Shown piece by piece: positions 7,810-16,017 of a stretch of 64,000 bases of DNA. The notes beneath the pieces are model-generated. The model did not search any database and was not told where the DNA came from. It saw only the letters and a list, made by a program, of their open reading frames with translations. This DNA is from Exiguobacterium sp. s146 (GTDB lineage Bacteria > Bacillota > Bacilli > Exiguobacteriales > Exiguobacteriaceae). The stretch spans positions 806,001 through 870,000 of the forward strand of contig NZ_JACSMA010000001.1 of the NCBI RefSeq assembly GCF_018618415.1, written 5' to 3'. Position 1 is the stretch's first letter. Every line of letters begins with the position of its first letter. The translations under genes were made by a program, and so were the position numbers.

Positions 7810-9516
7810 ATGGAAAAATTGAAAGCGTTATCAGGGGAGCATCAATTGGCGTCGTATGAAGATGCTTGTCAGTCGTTCGAGTGGACACAAGCAGAAGCAT
7901 TATTTTCTTGGAATTTGACGGGGAACGTAAACATGGCGTACGAAGCAATTGACCGTCACGCAGAAGGTGAACTCGCCACGAAGCTGGCGTTGCTCTATTT
8001 CGATGGGGAACGAGAAGAGCGCTACACGTACGAGGATATGAAACGAGAAAGCAATCGGGCCGGAAACGTTCTGAAATCGGTTGGAGTGGAGAAAGGCGAC
8101 CGCGTCTTCATCTTCATGCCGCGGAGTCCAGAACTTTATTTTATTTTGCTCGGTACACTCAAGCTCGGGGCGATTGTCGGTCCGTTGTTCGAAGCGTTCA
8201 TGGAGCAAGCCGTCCACGACCGTCTGCTTGACTCGGAGGCGAAAGTCATCGTGACGACCGAGGCGCTCTTGCCGCGGATCCCGGTTGATCAACTCCCGCA
8301 CTTGGAGACGATTTTAATCGTCGGGGACGGGGTAGAAGAGACCGGTAAAATCATCGACTACCGCAAATTGGCGGGTGAAGCATCGACCGACCTCGACATC
8401 ACGTGGGTCGACCGCGAAGACGGCATGATCTTACACTATACGTCAGGCTCGACCGGGAAGCCGAAAGGCGTCTTGCACGTCCATAACGCCATGGTGCAAC
8501 ACTTGATGACCGGCAAATGGGTGCTCGACTTGCAACCGGACGACATTTACTGGTGCACGGCCGACCCAGGCTGGGTGACGGGTACGAGCTATGGGATTTT
8601 CGCACCGTTCTTGAACGGGGCGACGAACGTGATCGTCGGGGGACGATTCAATCCTGAGTTCTGGTATTCGGTCATCGAACGGTTCGGTGTCACGGTCTGG
8701 TACAGCGCGCCGACCGCGTTTCGGATGCTCATGGGCGCCGGGGAAGAGGCGTTCGAGAAGTACGATTTATCGTCACTCCGCCATATCCTTTCGGTCGGTG
8801 AACCGCTCAACCCGGAAGTTATTCGTTGGGGGAACGAATCGTTCGGGTTACGGATTCATGATACGTGGTGGATGACGGAAACCGGCGCGATGATGATTTG
8901 CAACTATCCGACGATGGATATCAAACCGGGATCGATGGGCAAAGCCATCCCGGGTTGTGAGGCGGCCATCTTGGATGACCGCGGTCAACCGCTCCCGCCG
9001 CACCGGATGGGCAACTTGGCACTTAAGACGCCATGGCCGTCGATGATGCGGAAGATTTGGAAGAACGACGCCAAGTATGAAAGCTATTTCTGGGGCGACT
9101 GGTACGTCTCGGGTGACTCGGCGTATATGGACGAGGACGGTTACTTCTGGTTCCAAGGTCGCGTCGATGACGTCATTATGACGGCCGGAGAGCGGGTCGG
9201 ACCGTTCGAAGTCGAGAGTCGTCTCGTCGAGCATCCGGCTGTCGCCGAGGCCGGGGTCATCGGAAAACCGGACCCAGTCCGCGGCGAGATCATCAAGGCG
9301 TTCATCGCGCTCCGGAAAGGCTATGAGCCGTCGGATGAGTTGAAAACAGAGATTCAAAAGTTCGTCAAAGAAGGTCTCGCGGCTCACGCGGCTCCGCGTG
9401 AAATCGAGTTCAAAGACAAGTTGCCGAAAACGCGAAGCGGGAAAATCATGCGTCGCGTCTTGAAAGCATGGGAATTGAACCTCGAGACAGGTGACTTATC
9501 GACAATGGAAGATTGA
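7810..9516 (+). CDS. acsA: Acetyl-CoA synthetase (AMP-forming)
   Basis: A 568-aa ANL-superfamily enzyme that activates acetate to acetyl-CoA via acetyl-AMP. The phosphate-binding loop YTSGSTGKPKG is near residue 210, the adenylate-binding motif appears as WWMTETG near residue 355, and the hinge/C-terminal domain ends with PKTRSGKIMRR. Lys545 in SGK is the conserved catalytic lysine that AcuA acetylates in B. subtilis (572-aa homologue). Start ATG 7810 behind GGGAGG. Divergent from acuABC, with shared catabolite control likely. Confidence 0.95.
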   Translation: MEKLKALSGEHQLASYEDACQSFEWTQAEALFSWNLTGNVNMAYEAIDRHAEGELATKLALLYFDGEREERYTYEDMKRESNRAGNVLKSVGVEKGDRVFIFMPRSPELYFILLGTLKLGAIVGPLFEAFMEQAVHDRLLDSEAKVIVTTEALLPRIPVDQLPHLETILIVGDGVEETGKIIDYRKLAGEASTDLDITWVDREDGMILHYTSGSTGKPKGVLHVHNAMVQHLMTGKWVLDLQPDDIYWCTADPGWVTGTSYGIFAPFLNGATNVIVGGRFNPEFWYSVIERFGVTVWYSAPTAFRMLMGAGEEAFEKYDLSSLRHILSVGEPLNPEVIRWGNESFGLRIHDTWWMTETGAMMICNYPTMDIKPGSMGKAIPGCEAAILDDRGQPLPPHRMGNLALKTPWPSMMRKIWKNDAKYESYFWGDWYVSGDSAYMDEDGYFWFQGRVDDVIMTAGERVGPFEVESRLVEHPAVAEAGVIGKPDPVRGEIIKAFIALRKGYEPSDELKTEIQKFVKEGLAAHAAPREIEFKDKLPKTRSGKIMRRVLKAWELNLETGDLSTMED

Positions 9517-9522
9517 ACGACA

Positions 9523-9551
9523 AAAGGTCGACACGCGATGTGTCGACCTTT
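9523..9551. terminator. Bidirectional terminator, acsA / pbp
   Basis: Perfect 12-bp stem AAAGGTCGACAC/GTGTCGACCTTT with a 5-nt loop between convergent genes. Short U-tracts on both sides. Confidence 0.75.
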
Positions 9552-9560
9552 CTTGTCGGA

Positions 9561-12041
9561 TTAGGCGCCGTCTGCAGCTTCGGCGTCTTCTTTCTTCTTG
9601 TCTTCCTCAGCCTTTTTCTCAGCCTCGGCTTTCTTCTTTGCTTCTTCTTCAGCTTTCTTTTTGTCAGCTTCCGCTTTTTTCTTCGCGTCGGCTTCCGCTT
9701 TCGCTTTTGCGTCAGCAGCTGCTTTTTCCTTCGCAGCAGCGTCCGCTTCTTGTTTCTCTTCTTCAGCCTCTTGTTTCTTCTCTTCGGCTTCTTCTTTCTT
9801 CTTAGCTTCTTCTTCGGCTTTCTTCTTCGCTTCCTCTTCCTTCTTCTTCTCTTCGACTTTTTTCTTCTCGGAGAATGAGCCAGAGTCTTTAAAGTCAGCG
9901 GCAGTGACGCTAGAAGGTTGGGTAAAGCGTGCACCCGTGTTGAAGATTTCTGGATTATCGGCGAATACGCGGTTGGCCGTTTGTGACCAAATACGTTGTG
10001 TCCGTTGATAATACTGACCGACCTCATAGCTGTTTTGCATCTCACCGAATTGTGAGTCAAAACCAGACCACACGGCGAGCGTGACGTTCGGGTTCGATCC
10101 GACCAAATACGAGTCACGTCGTTCGTTCGTCGTTCCAGATTTACCCATCCAATCGCCAGGGACGTTTAAGAGCGACTTGGCATACGTCGCTGTTCCTGAC
10201 GTATAGACGTCACGCAACATGTCGATGACGAGATAAGACGTACGGTCGGAATAGATGCGTGTTTTCTTTGCTTTTTTCTCAAAGATTGCTTCACCGTTAT
10301 ATTCAATGCGCTCGATGAAGTATGGCTCGACATGTTCGCCGTAGTTTGCGAGCATCGCATAAGATGCAGCCAAGTTGACCGGGCTGACTTCTCCGACGCC
10401 TAGAGCCATCGATGATGCATTTCGGTTCGCTTCCGACACTTCGATGCCCATATCGACGAGTTTTTGCGTATCGGCAGGTTTTTGATTCCGTTCTTCATAA
10501 ATCTTAACGGCAGGAACGTTGAGGGAACGCTTCAATGCCTCGCGAGCCGTCACCGGACCGTTATGTGTTCGGCTCTCATTCAAAACTTCTTTTTTATCTT
10601 GACCAGGACCGGTGAAGCGATAGAAATATTTTTCATCTAAAATGACCGTCTCAGGTGTGATCATTCGAGCTTCAATCGCGTTTGCATACACTAAGATTGG
10701 CTTGGCTGTCGATCCTATTTGACGCTCCATTCGCATGGCGCGGTTTACTTCATCGGTCTTGCCGTTAATATAACGACCACCGACAAAACCAAGGATGCGC
10801 CCTGTTTTGTTTTCAATCATGATTGATGCCGTCTGTTCAGGCAATGTCCGATCTTCTTCTTTGATGTATTGATCTTTATCAAAGTTATTGGCATTTTTAG
10901 CCGGTTGTTGCATCGCCTCATGAACTTTTTTGTCGAGCGTCATATGAATCTTGAATCCACCCTGACGTAACATGTTGTGTGCACGTTTGGCATAAGTTGA
11001 CCGGATGGTATTTTGTTCTTCCGTTTTTAAATCTGCCAAGACGATGCCATCCTGTTCAAGCAAGTAGTTCGTGACGATTTGTCGGGCTTGTAATTCAGCT
11101 TCTTGCACGACATATGGATAGCGGTCACGCGGCTTCGATTGTGTCTTCATGAAGTCTTTTGTGATGTCGTAGTTGTATGCGGCGTCATATTCCTCTTTTG
11201 TGATCTTCTTGGCCACGTACATCCGGTTGAGTACCGTCTTCATCCGGTTGATGGCCGGTGCCACGTCCTCTTTGATGACACCGCCTTGGTAGTACGGTGT
11301 GTACAAGAACGGGTTTTTCGGAATCCCGGCGAGGAAAGCAGCTTGTGGCAACGTCAACTTCTCAGCCGATGTGTTGAAGACACCGCGAGCGGCCGCTTCA
11401 ATCCCTGAGATGTTGCGTCCCATCGAGTTTCGTCCGAATGAGACGACGTTCAAGTACGCGTTCAAGATCTCATCTTTGTTCATTGCTTTCTCGAGGCGAA
11501 GGGCGAGTAAAATTTCTTTCGCTTTTCGTTCGAACGACACCTCGTTCGTCAGCATTTGGTTCTTGATGAGCTGTTGGGTGAGCGTTGAACCACCGGTCCG
11601 ATCTTCAGACCCGGTTGCTTCTTGTAAGATGGCGCGAAGCGTCGCTTTTGGGACGACACCATCGTGTTCGTAAAACTCGACGTCCTCTGTGGCAAGTAAC
11701 GCGTCAACGACGAACGGAGAGACTTTATCGACGGCGACGGGAACCCGTACTTCATCCGTCGTATAGTTTCCGATTCGTTCACCGCTTCCAAAATAAATGT
11801 CAGAAGTCGATGAGTACGTGTTGATTTGTGACGTCATCGTCTTATATGCAGGTGCCGGCATATCCTTGACGAGAGAAGCGAAATAACCCGCTCCAATCCC
11901 AGCGCCTAAAAATCCAATGAGAACGACCGATATAATCGTTAGGAGTAGGACGTTCCACGACACATCGTAAAATACATTGGCATAACGGCGGGCTTTCAAG
12001 GACTTAGGTTGGTTCCATATGTCTCGAATCTTTTGCAGCAT
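9561..12041 (-). CDS. Class A penicillin-binding protein (PBP1-type)
   Basis: An 826-aa bifunctional peptidoglycan synthase. A transmembrane helix spans about residues 28-55. The GT51 glycosyltransferase has TEDVEFYEHDG (catalytic Glu119) and GGSTLTQQLIKN (150-161). The transpeptidase has S444-T-A-K447, SLN (506-508) and KSGTT (634-638), so both activities look intact. Residues 725-826 form an extracytoplasmic tail of almost only Lys, Glu, Ala and Asp. Start ATG 12041 with AAGGAGG upstream. Divergent from the tyrS T-box transcript. The exact orthologue among Bacillus PBPs is uncertain, so no symbol is given. Confidence 0.93.
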   Translation of the reverse strand: MLQKIRDIWNQPKSLKARRYANVFYDVSWNVLLLTIISVVLIGFLGAGIGAGYFASLVKDMPAPAYKTMTSQINTYSSTSDIYFGSGERIGNYTTDEVRVPVAVDKVSPFVVDALLATEDVEFYEHDGVVPKATLRAILQEATGSEDRTGGSTLTQQLIKNQMLTNEVSFERKAKEILLALRLEKAMNKDEILNAYLNVVSFGRNSMGRNISGIEAAARGVFNTSAEKLTLPQAAFLAGIPKNPFLYTPYYQGGVIKEDVAPAINRMKTVLNRMYVAKKITKEEYDAAYNYDITKDFMKTQSKPRDRYPYVVQEAELQARQIVTNYLLEQDGIVLADLKTEEQNTIRSTYAKRAHNMLRQGGFKIHMTLDKKVHEAMQQPAKNANNFDKDQYIKEEDRTLPEQTASIMIENKTGRILGFVGGRYINGKTDEVNRAMRMERQIGSTAKPILVYANAIEARMITPETVILDEKYFYRFTGPGQDKKEVLNESRTHNGPVTAREALKRSLNVPAVKIYEERNQKPADTQKLVDMGIEVSEANRNASSMALGVGEVSPVNLAASYAMLANYGEHVEPYFIERIEYNGEAIFEKKAKKTRIYSDRTSYLVIDMLRDVYTSGTATYAKSLLNVPGDWMGKSGTTNERRDSYLVGSNPNVTLAVWSGFDSQFGEMQNSYEVGQYYQRTQRIWSQTANRVFADNPEIFNTGARFTQPSSVTAADFKDSGSFSEKKKVEEKKKEEEAKKKAEEEAKKKEEAEEKKQEAEEEKQEADAAAKEKAAADAKAKAEADAKKKAEADKKKAEEEAKKKAEAEKKAEEDKKKEDAEAADGA
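9564..9869 (-). repeat. Low-complexity Lys/Glu/Ala coding tract
   Basis: About 306 nt encoding the 102-residue tail of the PBP. The pattern KKKAEEEA/AKAEADAKKK recurs irregularly. The plus strand is a near-continuous pyrimidine-rich CTTCTTC tract, which also creates long spurious ORFs in other frames. Confidence 0.9.
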
Positions 12042-12091
12042 GACAGCCTCCTTAATATGGTGTAAAACTATTTTGGACAGTAATATATACG

Positions 12092-12100
12092 ATTATAGCA
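12092..12100 (-). promoter_or_regulatory. Extended -10 promoter for the PBP gene
   Basis: On the minus strand TGCTATAAT lies about 50 nt before the PBP start codon. No clear -35. Confidence 0.5.
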
Positions 12101-12158
12101 CAACTCGTTGCCGACCTTCCTCCCAATCCACTGTCGGATGCAAGTTTCCATCTTCCAG

Positions 12159-12188
12159 TTGACAATTTGGAAATGGAACTTATAAAAT
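12159..12188 (+). promoter_or_regulatory. Promoter of the tyrS T-box transcript
   Basis: Perfect TTGACA (12159-12164) followed by TATAAA at 16 bp (12181-12186) or TAAAAT at 18 bp (12183-12188). Confidence 0.75.
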
Positions 12189-12205
12189 GTAAAGCATAGT
12201 CCATA

Positions 12206-12428
12206 AACAAAGACGCGATGAAGAGAGCGAAGTAGTCGACTGACCGCTTGTCCAGAAAGCTAGTGGGTGCTGTGAACTAGCCAATGTCAATCGATGAATT
12301 ACACTTTTGGAGCGTGCCGTTCGGCCGGGTCGAGACCGTTATCTCTCGCTACAAGTGGCCACGACTGTGGCAATTAGGGTGGTACCGCGGAATCTCCGTC
12401 CCTTCTCATATGAGAAGGGACGTTTTTT
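12206..12428 (+). promoter_or_regulatory. Tyrosine T-box leader of tyrS
   Basis: The leader holds the stem I opening region with AGTAG (12230s), a candidate TAC specifier codon in GAATTACAC (12300-12302), the conserved T-box AGGGTGGTACCGCGG (12376-12390) and a terminator stem CGTCCCTTCTCA/TGAGAAGGGACG (12397-12422) with six T residues. Uncharged tRNA-Tyr should stabilise the antiterminator and allow tyrS expression. It explains most of the gap between the PBP gene and tyrS. Confidence 0.93.
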
Positions 12429-12452
12429 ATGTCAATTGAAGGAGTGGAACAG

Positions 12453-13700
12453 ATGGAATTATTGAAGGATTTAGAATTTCGAGGTCTCGTCAACCAAATG
12501 ACGGACGAAGCAGGGTTAGCTGAACAACTTAAAAAACCGACGGCATTATACACGGGATTCGACCCGACGGCGGACTCGCTCCATATCGGGCATTTGCTTC
12601 CGATTTTAACGCTCAAACGTTTCCAGGAAGCAGGACACCACGTCATCGCTCTCGTCGGTGGGGCGACCGGGATGATCGGCGACCCGTCTGGTCGTTCGGA
12701 CGAGCGTTCACTCAATACGCTCGATACGGTCAAAGAATTCTCGGATCGCATCAAAGACCAATTGAGCCGTTTCCTTCCGCTCGAAGGCGAGAACCCAATC
12801 TCGATTCGTAACAACTACGAGTGGACGGCTGAATTGTCGATTATCGACTTTTTGCGTGATATCGGGAAACACTTCCCAATCAGCTACATGCTCGCCAAAG
12901 ACTCGGTCGACTCGCGTTTGGAGAACGGGATCTCGTACACGGAATTCTCATACATGCTGTTGCAATCGTTCGACTTCTTGAAGTTGTACGAAAACGAGAA
13001 CTGCCGCCTTCAAGTCGGCGGTAGCGACCAGTGGGGCAACATCACGGCCGGTCTCGAACTGATCCGCCGATTCGGCCACTCGGAGAAGGCGTTCGGGTTG
13101 ACGGTACCGCTCGTGACGAAGTCGGACGGGCAGAAGTTCGGGAAGACGGCCGGTGGCGCAGTCTGGCTCGATGCCGATAAGACGACGCCGTACGAGTTTT
13201 ACCAGTTCTGGATTAACGTCGACGACGCTGACGTCATCAAGTTCATCAAATACTTTACGTTCATGTCGCACGAAGACATCTTGGCGCTCGAAGCAGAAGT
13301 GTCCGCTGCACCTGAGAAGCGTGCCGCCCAACGTCGCCTCGCCGAAGAGATGACGAAACTCGTCCATGGAGAAGCGGGTCTCGATCAAGCGCAACGCATC
13401 ACGACTGCCTTCTTCAGCGGCGACTTGCAGACGCTCAAGCCAGAAGATATGGATGCCGCATTCAAAGGCATGCCACAGTTCGAGCTCGACGGCGAGCGTA
13501 ACCTCGTCGACCTTCTCGTCGAAGCGAAGATTGCACCATCGAAACGTCAAGCCCGTGAAGATGTTCAAAACGGGGCGATTTACTTGAACGGCGAGCGGGA
13601 GCAGTCGCTCGATAAGACGGTGACACGCGCCGATACGCTCGGTGAGTTCACGATTATCCGTCGAGGTAAGAAAAAATACTTCGTGATTCGTCACGTCTGA
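12453..13700 (+). CDS. tyrS: Tyrosyl-tRNA synthetase
   Basis: A 415-aa class I aminoacyl-tRNA synthetase charging tRNA-Tyr. HIGH is intact at residues 44-47 (SLHIGHLLP) and the KMSKS equivalent is KFGKT at 228-232. A C-terminal S4-like RNA-binding domain (about 350-410) ends in RRGKKKYFVI. Start chosen at ATG 12453 with GAAGGAG eight nt upstream; an in-frame ATG at 12429 lies at the base of the T-box terminator and is less likely. Controlled by the T-box leader. Confidence 0.96.
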   Translation: MELLKDLEFRGLVNQMTDEAGLAEQLKKPTALYTGFDPTADSLHIGHLLPILTLKRFQEAGHHVIALVGGATGMIGDPSGRSDERSLNTLDTVKEFSDRIKDQLSRFLPLEGENPISIRNNYEWTAELSIIDFLRDIGKHFPISYMLAKDSVDSRLENGISYTEFSYMLLQSFDFLKLYENENCRLQVGGSDQWGNITAGLELIRRFGHSEKAFGLTVPLVTKSDGQKFGKTAGGAVWLDADKTTPYEFYQFWINVDDADVIKFIKYFTFMSHEDILALEAEVSAAPEKRAAQRRLAEEMTKLVHGEAGLDQAQRITTAFFSGDLQTLKPEDMDAAFKGMPQFELDGERNLVDLLVEAKIAPSKRQAREDVQNGAIYLNGEREQSLDKTVTRADTLGEFTIIRRGKKKYFVIRHV

Positions 13701-13706
13701 TGCATC

Positions 13707-13746
13707 CGTCCATGTCCGCTAATGTTGCGAACATGGACGTTTTTTT
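13707..13746 (+). terminator. Terminator after tyrS
   Basis: CGTCCATGT (13707-13715) pairs with ACATGGACG (13731-13739), then seven T residues. Confidence 0.85.
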
Positions 13747-13807
13747 CTGACGCAACATCGATTCGGTCTGCTACGATAGCAAGTATAGACGACAAGGAGG
13801 CAAACGT

Positions 13808-14434
13808 ATGGATATCGAAGAGTTTTTTGGCGAGCAGTTCCATCAATGGCGGGAGCGGTTCCGATACTATGAGATGGCGATCACCGAGCTCGAGAGCGAT
13901 CTCGGCATCATTGACCTCGACTGGCAGACGCGCCTCGGTTATTCGCCGATTGAACACGTCAAGACGCGGATGAAGACGTTGCCGTCCATCATTCGGAAAA
14001 TGAATCAAAAAGGGCTCCCCCTCGAAGTGGAAGCGCTGTGGGACAATATATCTGACGTCGCCGGGGTGAGAATCGTCACGAGTTTTCGTGATGACATCTA
14101 TGCCATCCTTGATCATTTGAAGAAACGAGACGATTTACAGATTGATGAGATTAAGGATTATATTGAACATCCGAAACCGAGCGGCTATCGGAGCCTGCAT
14201 CTCATCGTCCGGACGAAAGTGTATTTGGCGGAACACGTCATCTGGGTACCGACCGAGATTCAAATCCGCACGCTTGCCATGGACTTTTGGGCGGCAACAG
14301 AACATAAACTTCATTATAAGTATCAACACGTCGTCCCAGAGGCGTCGAAACTTGAGTTGATTGAGGCGGCGAAGATGGCGGACGCGCTCGATACCCAAAT
14401 GGGTCGGATTCGCGAACAAATATTAATGAAATAA
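13808..14434 (+). CDS. relP: Small alarmone synthetase (RelP/YwaC type)
   Basis: A 208-aa single-domain (p)ppGpp synthetase. The synthetase core shows IEHVKTRMK (about 55), DVAGVRIV (about 83-90), KPSGYRSLHLIV (about 122-133) and EIQIRTLAMDFWAATEHKL (about 148-166), with the RxxD region, G-loop Tyr and EIQIRT intact. There is no hydrolase, TGS or ACT domain. These segments resemble B. subtilis YwaC/SasA (RelP) more than YjbM/RelQ. Such enzymes are usually transcriptionally induced by cell-envelope stress. Start ATG 13808 behind AAGGAGG. Flanked by tyrS and convergent rpsD. Confidence 0.92.
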   Translation: MDIEEFFGEQFHQWRERFRYYEMAITELESDLGIIDLDWQTRLGYSPIEHVKTRMKTLPSIIRKMNQKGLPLEVEALWDNISDVAGVRIVTSFRDDIYAILDHLKKRDDLQIDEIKDYIEHPKPSGYRSLHLIVRTKVYLAEHVIWVPTEIQIRTLAMDFWAATEHKLHYKYQHVVPEASKLELIEAAKMADALDTQMGRIREQILMK

Positions 14435-14468
14435 AAAATCCCCTTTCCTGCCGAGGCAGGGAAGGGGA
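14432..14468 (-). terminator. Terminator of rpsD
   Basis: A 14-bp stem (14439-14452 with 14455-14468, one G-U pair) followed on the minus strand by TTTTTT. On the plus strand there is no T-run, so it mainly serves rpsD. Confidence 0.8.
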
Positions 14469-14476
14469 TAAAAGCA

Positions 14477-15076
14477 TTAACGTGAGTAGTACTCGACGAT
14501 GAGTTGCTCTTTGATTTGGTCGTTGAGCTCAGCGCGCTCAGGAAGACGTACGAATGTACCTTCGAGCTTCTCAGCATCGAATGTAACGTAGTCTTTTGTA
14601 GCTGGTGCTACTTCGAGAGCTTCAGCGATCGCTTTGAAGTTTTTAGACTTCTCACGAACTGAGATGACTTGACCTGGTTTTACACGGTAAGACGCGATGT
14701 CTACACGTGAACCGTCAACTTGGATGTGACCGTGGTTGACAAGTTGGCGCGCTCCACGACGTGTGCGAGCGAGACCCATGCGGTAAACGAGGTTGTCAAG
14801 GCGTGACTCGAGCAAGAACATGAAGTTCTCACCGTGGATACCTTGCATTTTCCCAGCATCATTGAAGATGCGACGGAATTGCTTCTCGTTGATTCCGTAC
14901 ATGTGACGGAGTGCTTGCTTCGCTTGAAGCTGAAGACCGTATTCAGAGATTTTACGACGACCATTTCCGTGTTGACCTGGTGCGTAAGGACGTTTTGCTA
15001 ATTCTTTACCCGTTTCGCTAAGCGAGATGCCTAAGCGACGCGAGAGTTTCCAAGCTGGACCTGTGTAACGAGCCAT
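14477..15076 (-). CDS. rpsD: Ribosomal protein S4
   Basis: A 199-aa primary 16S rRNA-binding protein of the small subunit, beginning [19 protein letters not shown] with the S4 RNA-binding domain at about 90-155 ([23 protein letters not shown]). Length equals the Bacillus protein (200 aa). Start is ATG 15076 with a perfect AAGGAGGA ribosome-binding site; upstream in-frame codons belong to the leader. In B. subtilis S4 represses its own mRNA, and the long structured leader here is compatible with that. Confidence 0.97.
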   Translation of the reverse strand: MARYTGPAWKLSRRLGISLSETGKELAKRPYAPGQHGNGRRKISEYGLQLQAKQALRHMYGINEKQFRRIFNDAGKMQGIHGENFMFLLESRLDNLVYRMGLARTRRGARQLVNHGHIQVDGSRVDIASYRVKPGQVISVREKSKNFKAIAEALEVAPATKDYVTFDAEKLEGTFVRLPERAELNDQIKEQLIVEYYSR

Positions 15077-15262
15077 GTTGGACTCCTCCTTGTTGTTCAT
15101 GTATTTTGCACAAAAGAACAACGGTGTCAAAGACGGGTGACGCCCCTTTCTAGGTTCAAGCACCTTCACTTGATAGCGAAGCTACGAGATGCTCCTCCGA
15201 CTGAGTCGAGGCCCGAAAGGTGGATACGTCTGTCAATGACTGCTATCGTCATTTCATGCACA
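15077..15262 (-). promoter_or_regulatory. Long structured leader of rpsD, candidate S4 autoregulatory RNA
   Basis: About 185 nt separate the promoter from the rpsD start. The transcript can form several short hairpins (for example GTAGC-TTC-GCTA around 15177-15189 and a CTCGACT/AGTCGGAG region around 15195-15215) and a CACCTT/AAGGTG long-range pairing. Location and length suit an S4-binding leader, but I cannot match the consensus by eye. Confidence 0.45.
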
Positions 15263-15268
15263 AAAATC

Positions 15269-15297
15269 AGTATACGACGAAACGATTCGCTTGTCAA
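15269..15297 (-). promoter_or_regulatory. Promoter of rpsD
   Basis: On the minus strand TTGACA (15297-15292), 17-bp spacer, TATACT (15274-15269). Near-consensus, as expected for a ribosomal protein gene, and it begins directly after the upstream msrC stop codon. Confidence 0.85.
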
Positions 15298-15780
15298 TCA
15301 GATGAAGCGAAGTAATGTCTGGCAAAATTGCTCGAGCCCATGACGGTCGATGTCTGAGAAACGATCGAACTCTGGGCTGTCGATATCGAGGACGCCAATC
15401 GTCTTGCCGTCGCGAACGAGCGGGACAACGATTTCTGAGTTAGAAGCCGCATCACAAGCGATGTGGCCCGGGAATTGATGGACGTCTGCGATGAGTTGTG
15501 TCTCTTGCGTCGAGGCTGCCGTGCCGCAGACACCTTTGCCGAACGCGATATGGACACAAGCCGGAAGGCCTTGGAACGGTCCGAGGATGAGGGCGTCTTC
15601 TCCCTCAGTTAAATAGAAGCCGACCCAGTTGATGCGGTCGAGGAACTGGTTGAGCAAGGCGCTCGCGTTCGATAAGTTGGCGACACGGTTCGTCTCACCT
15701 TCTAAAAGTGCTGCCAGCTGTTTATTGAGCAGGTCATAACCAGCGGCCAAGTCGCCAGTGTAAGTCGTTGTTTGGAACAT
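15298..15780 (-). CDS. msrC: Free methionine-(R)-sulfoxide reductase (GAF domain, YtsP)
   Basis: A 160-aa cytosolic GAF-domain enzyme that reduces free Met-R-sulfoxide using thioredoxin. Cys75, Cys85 and Cys109 (GLPACVH, GKGVCGT, GHIACD) have exactly the 10- and 24-residue spacings of the catalytic cysteines in characterised fRMsr enzymes. The substrate-pocket segment SEIVVPL and DIDSPEFDRFSD are also present. Adjacent to rpsD as in B. subtilis ytsP. Start ATG 15780 with an AGGAGGAAAA ribosome-binding sequence. Confidence 0.92.
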   Translation of the reverse strand: MFQTTTYTGDLAAGYDLLNKQLAALLEGETNRVANLSNASALLNQFLDRINWVGFYLTEGEDALILGPFQGLPACVHIAFGKGVCGTAASTQETQLIADVHQFPGHIACDAASNSEIVVPLVRDGKTIGVLDIDSPEFDRFSDIDRHGLEQFCQTLLRFI

Positions 15781-16017
15781 GTGATTTTCCTCCTATTAAT
15801 GAATGAAAGATGAATTAGCATTATGGTACACGCATTTTTTCGGTTTGTCTTCTCAAAAGATTCGTGTGAAAAATAACATTCTCTCCCTAAACCGTTGGAA
15901 AACCTATGCAAATCATTGGTTCTATAATATGATTAGTATTATCTATACTCATAAAATACTTCATTTATTCATTCAGATACATAAGTCCATGAAAGCGGCT
16001 TGGAGGTTGTGACAGAG

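Noticed and set aside
9446-10117. Long Lys/Arg-rich and Ser/Phe-rich open frames in both strands
   Set aside because: They are shadows of the PBP Lys/Glu/Ala tail, whose repetitive composition keeps other frames free of stops. No ribosome-binding sites.
15803-16012. 69-aa plus-strand frame between msrC and ezrA
   Set aside because: No ribosome-binding site, A/T-rich composition unlike the neighbours and no recognisable protein pattern; it is the ezrA upstream region.
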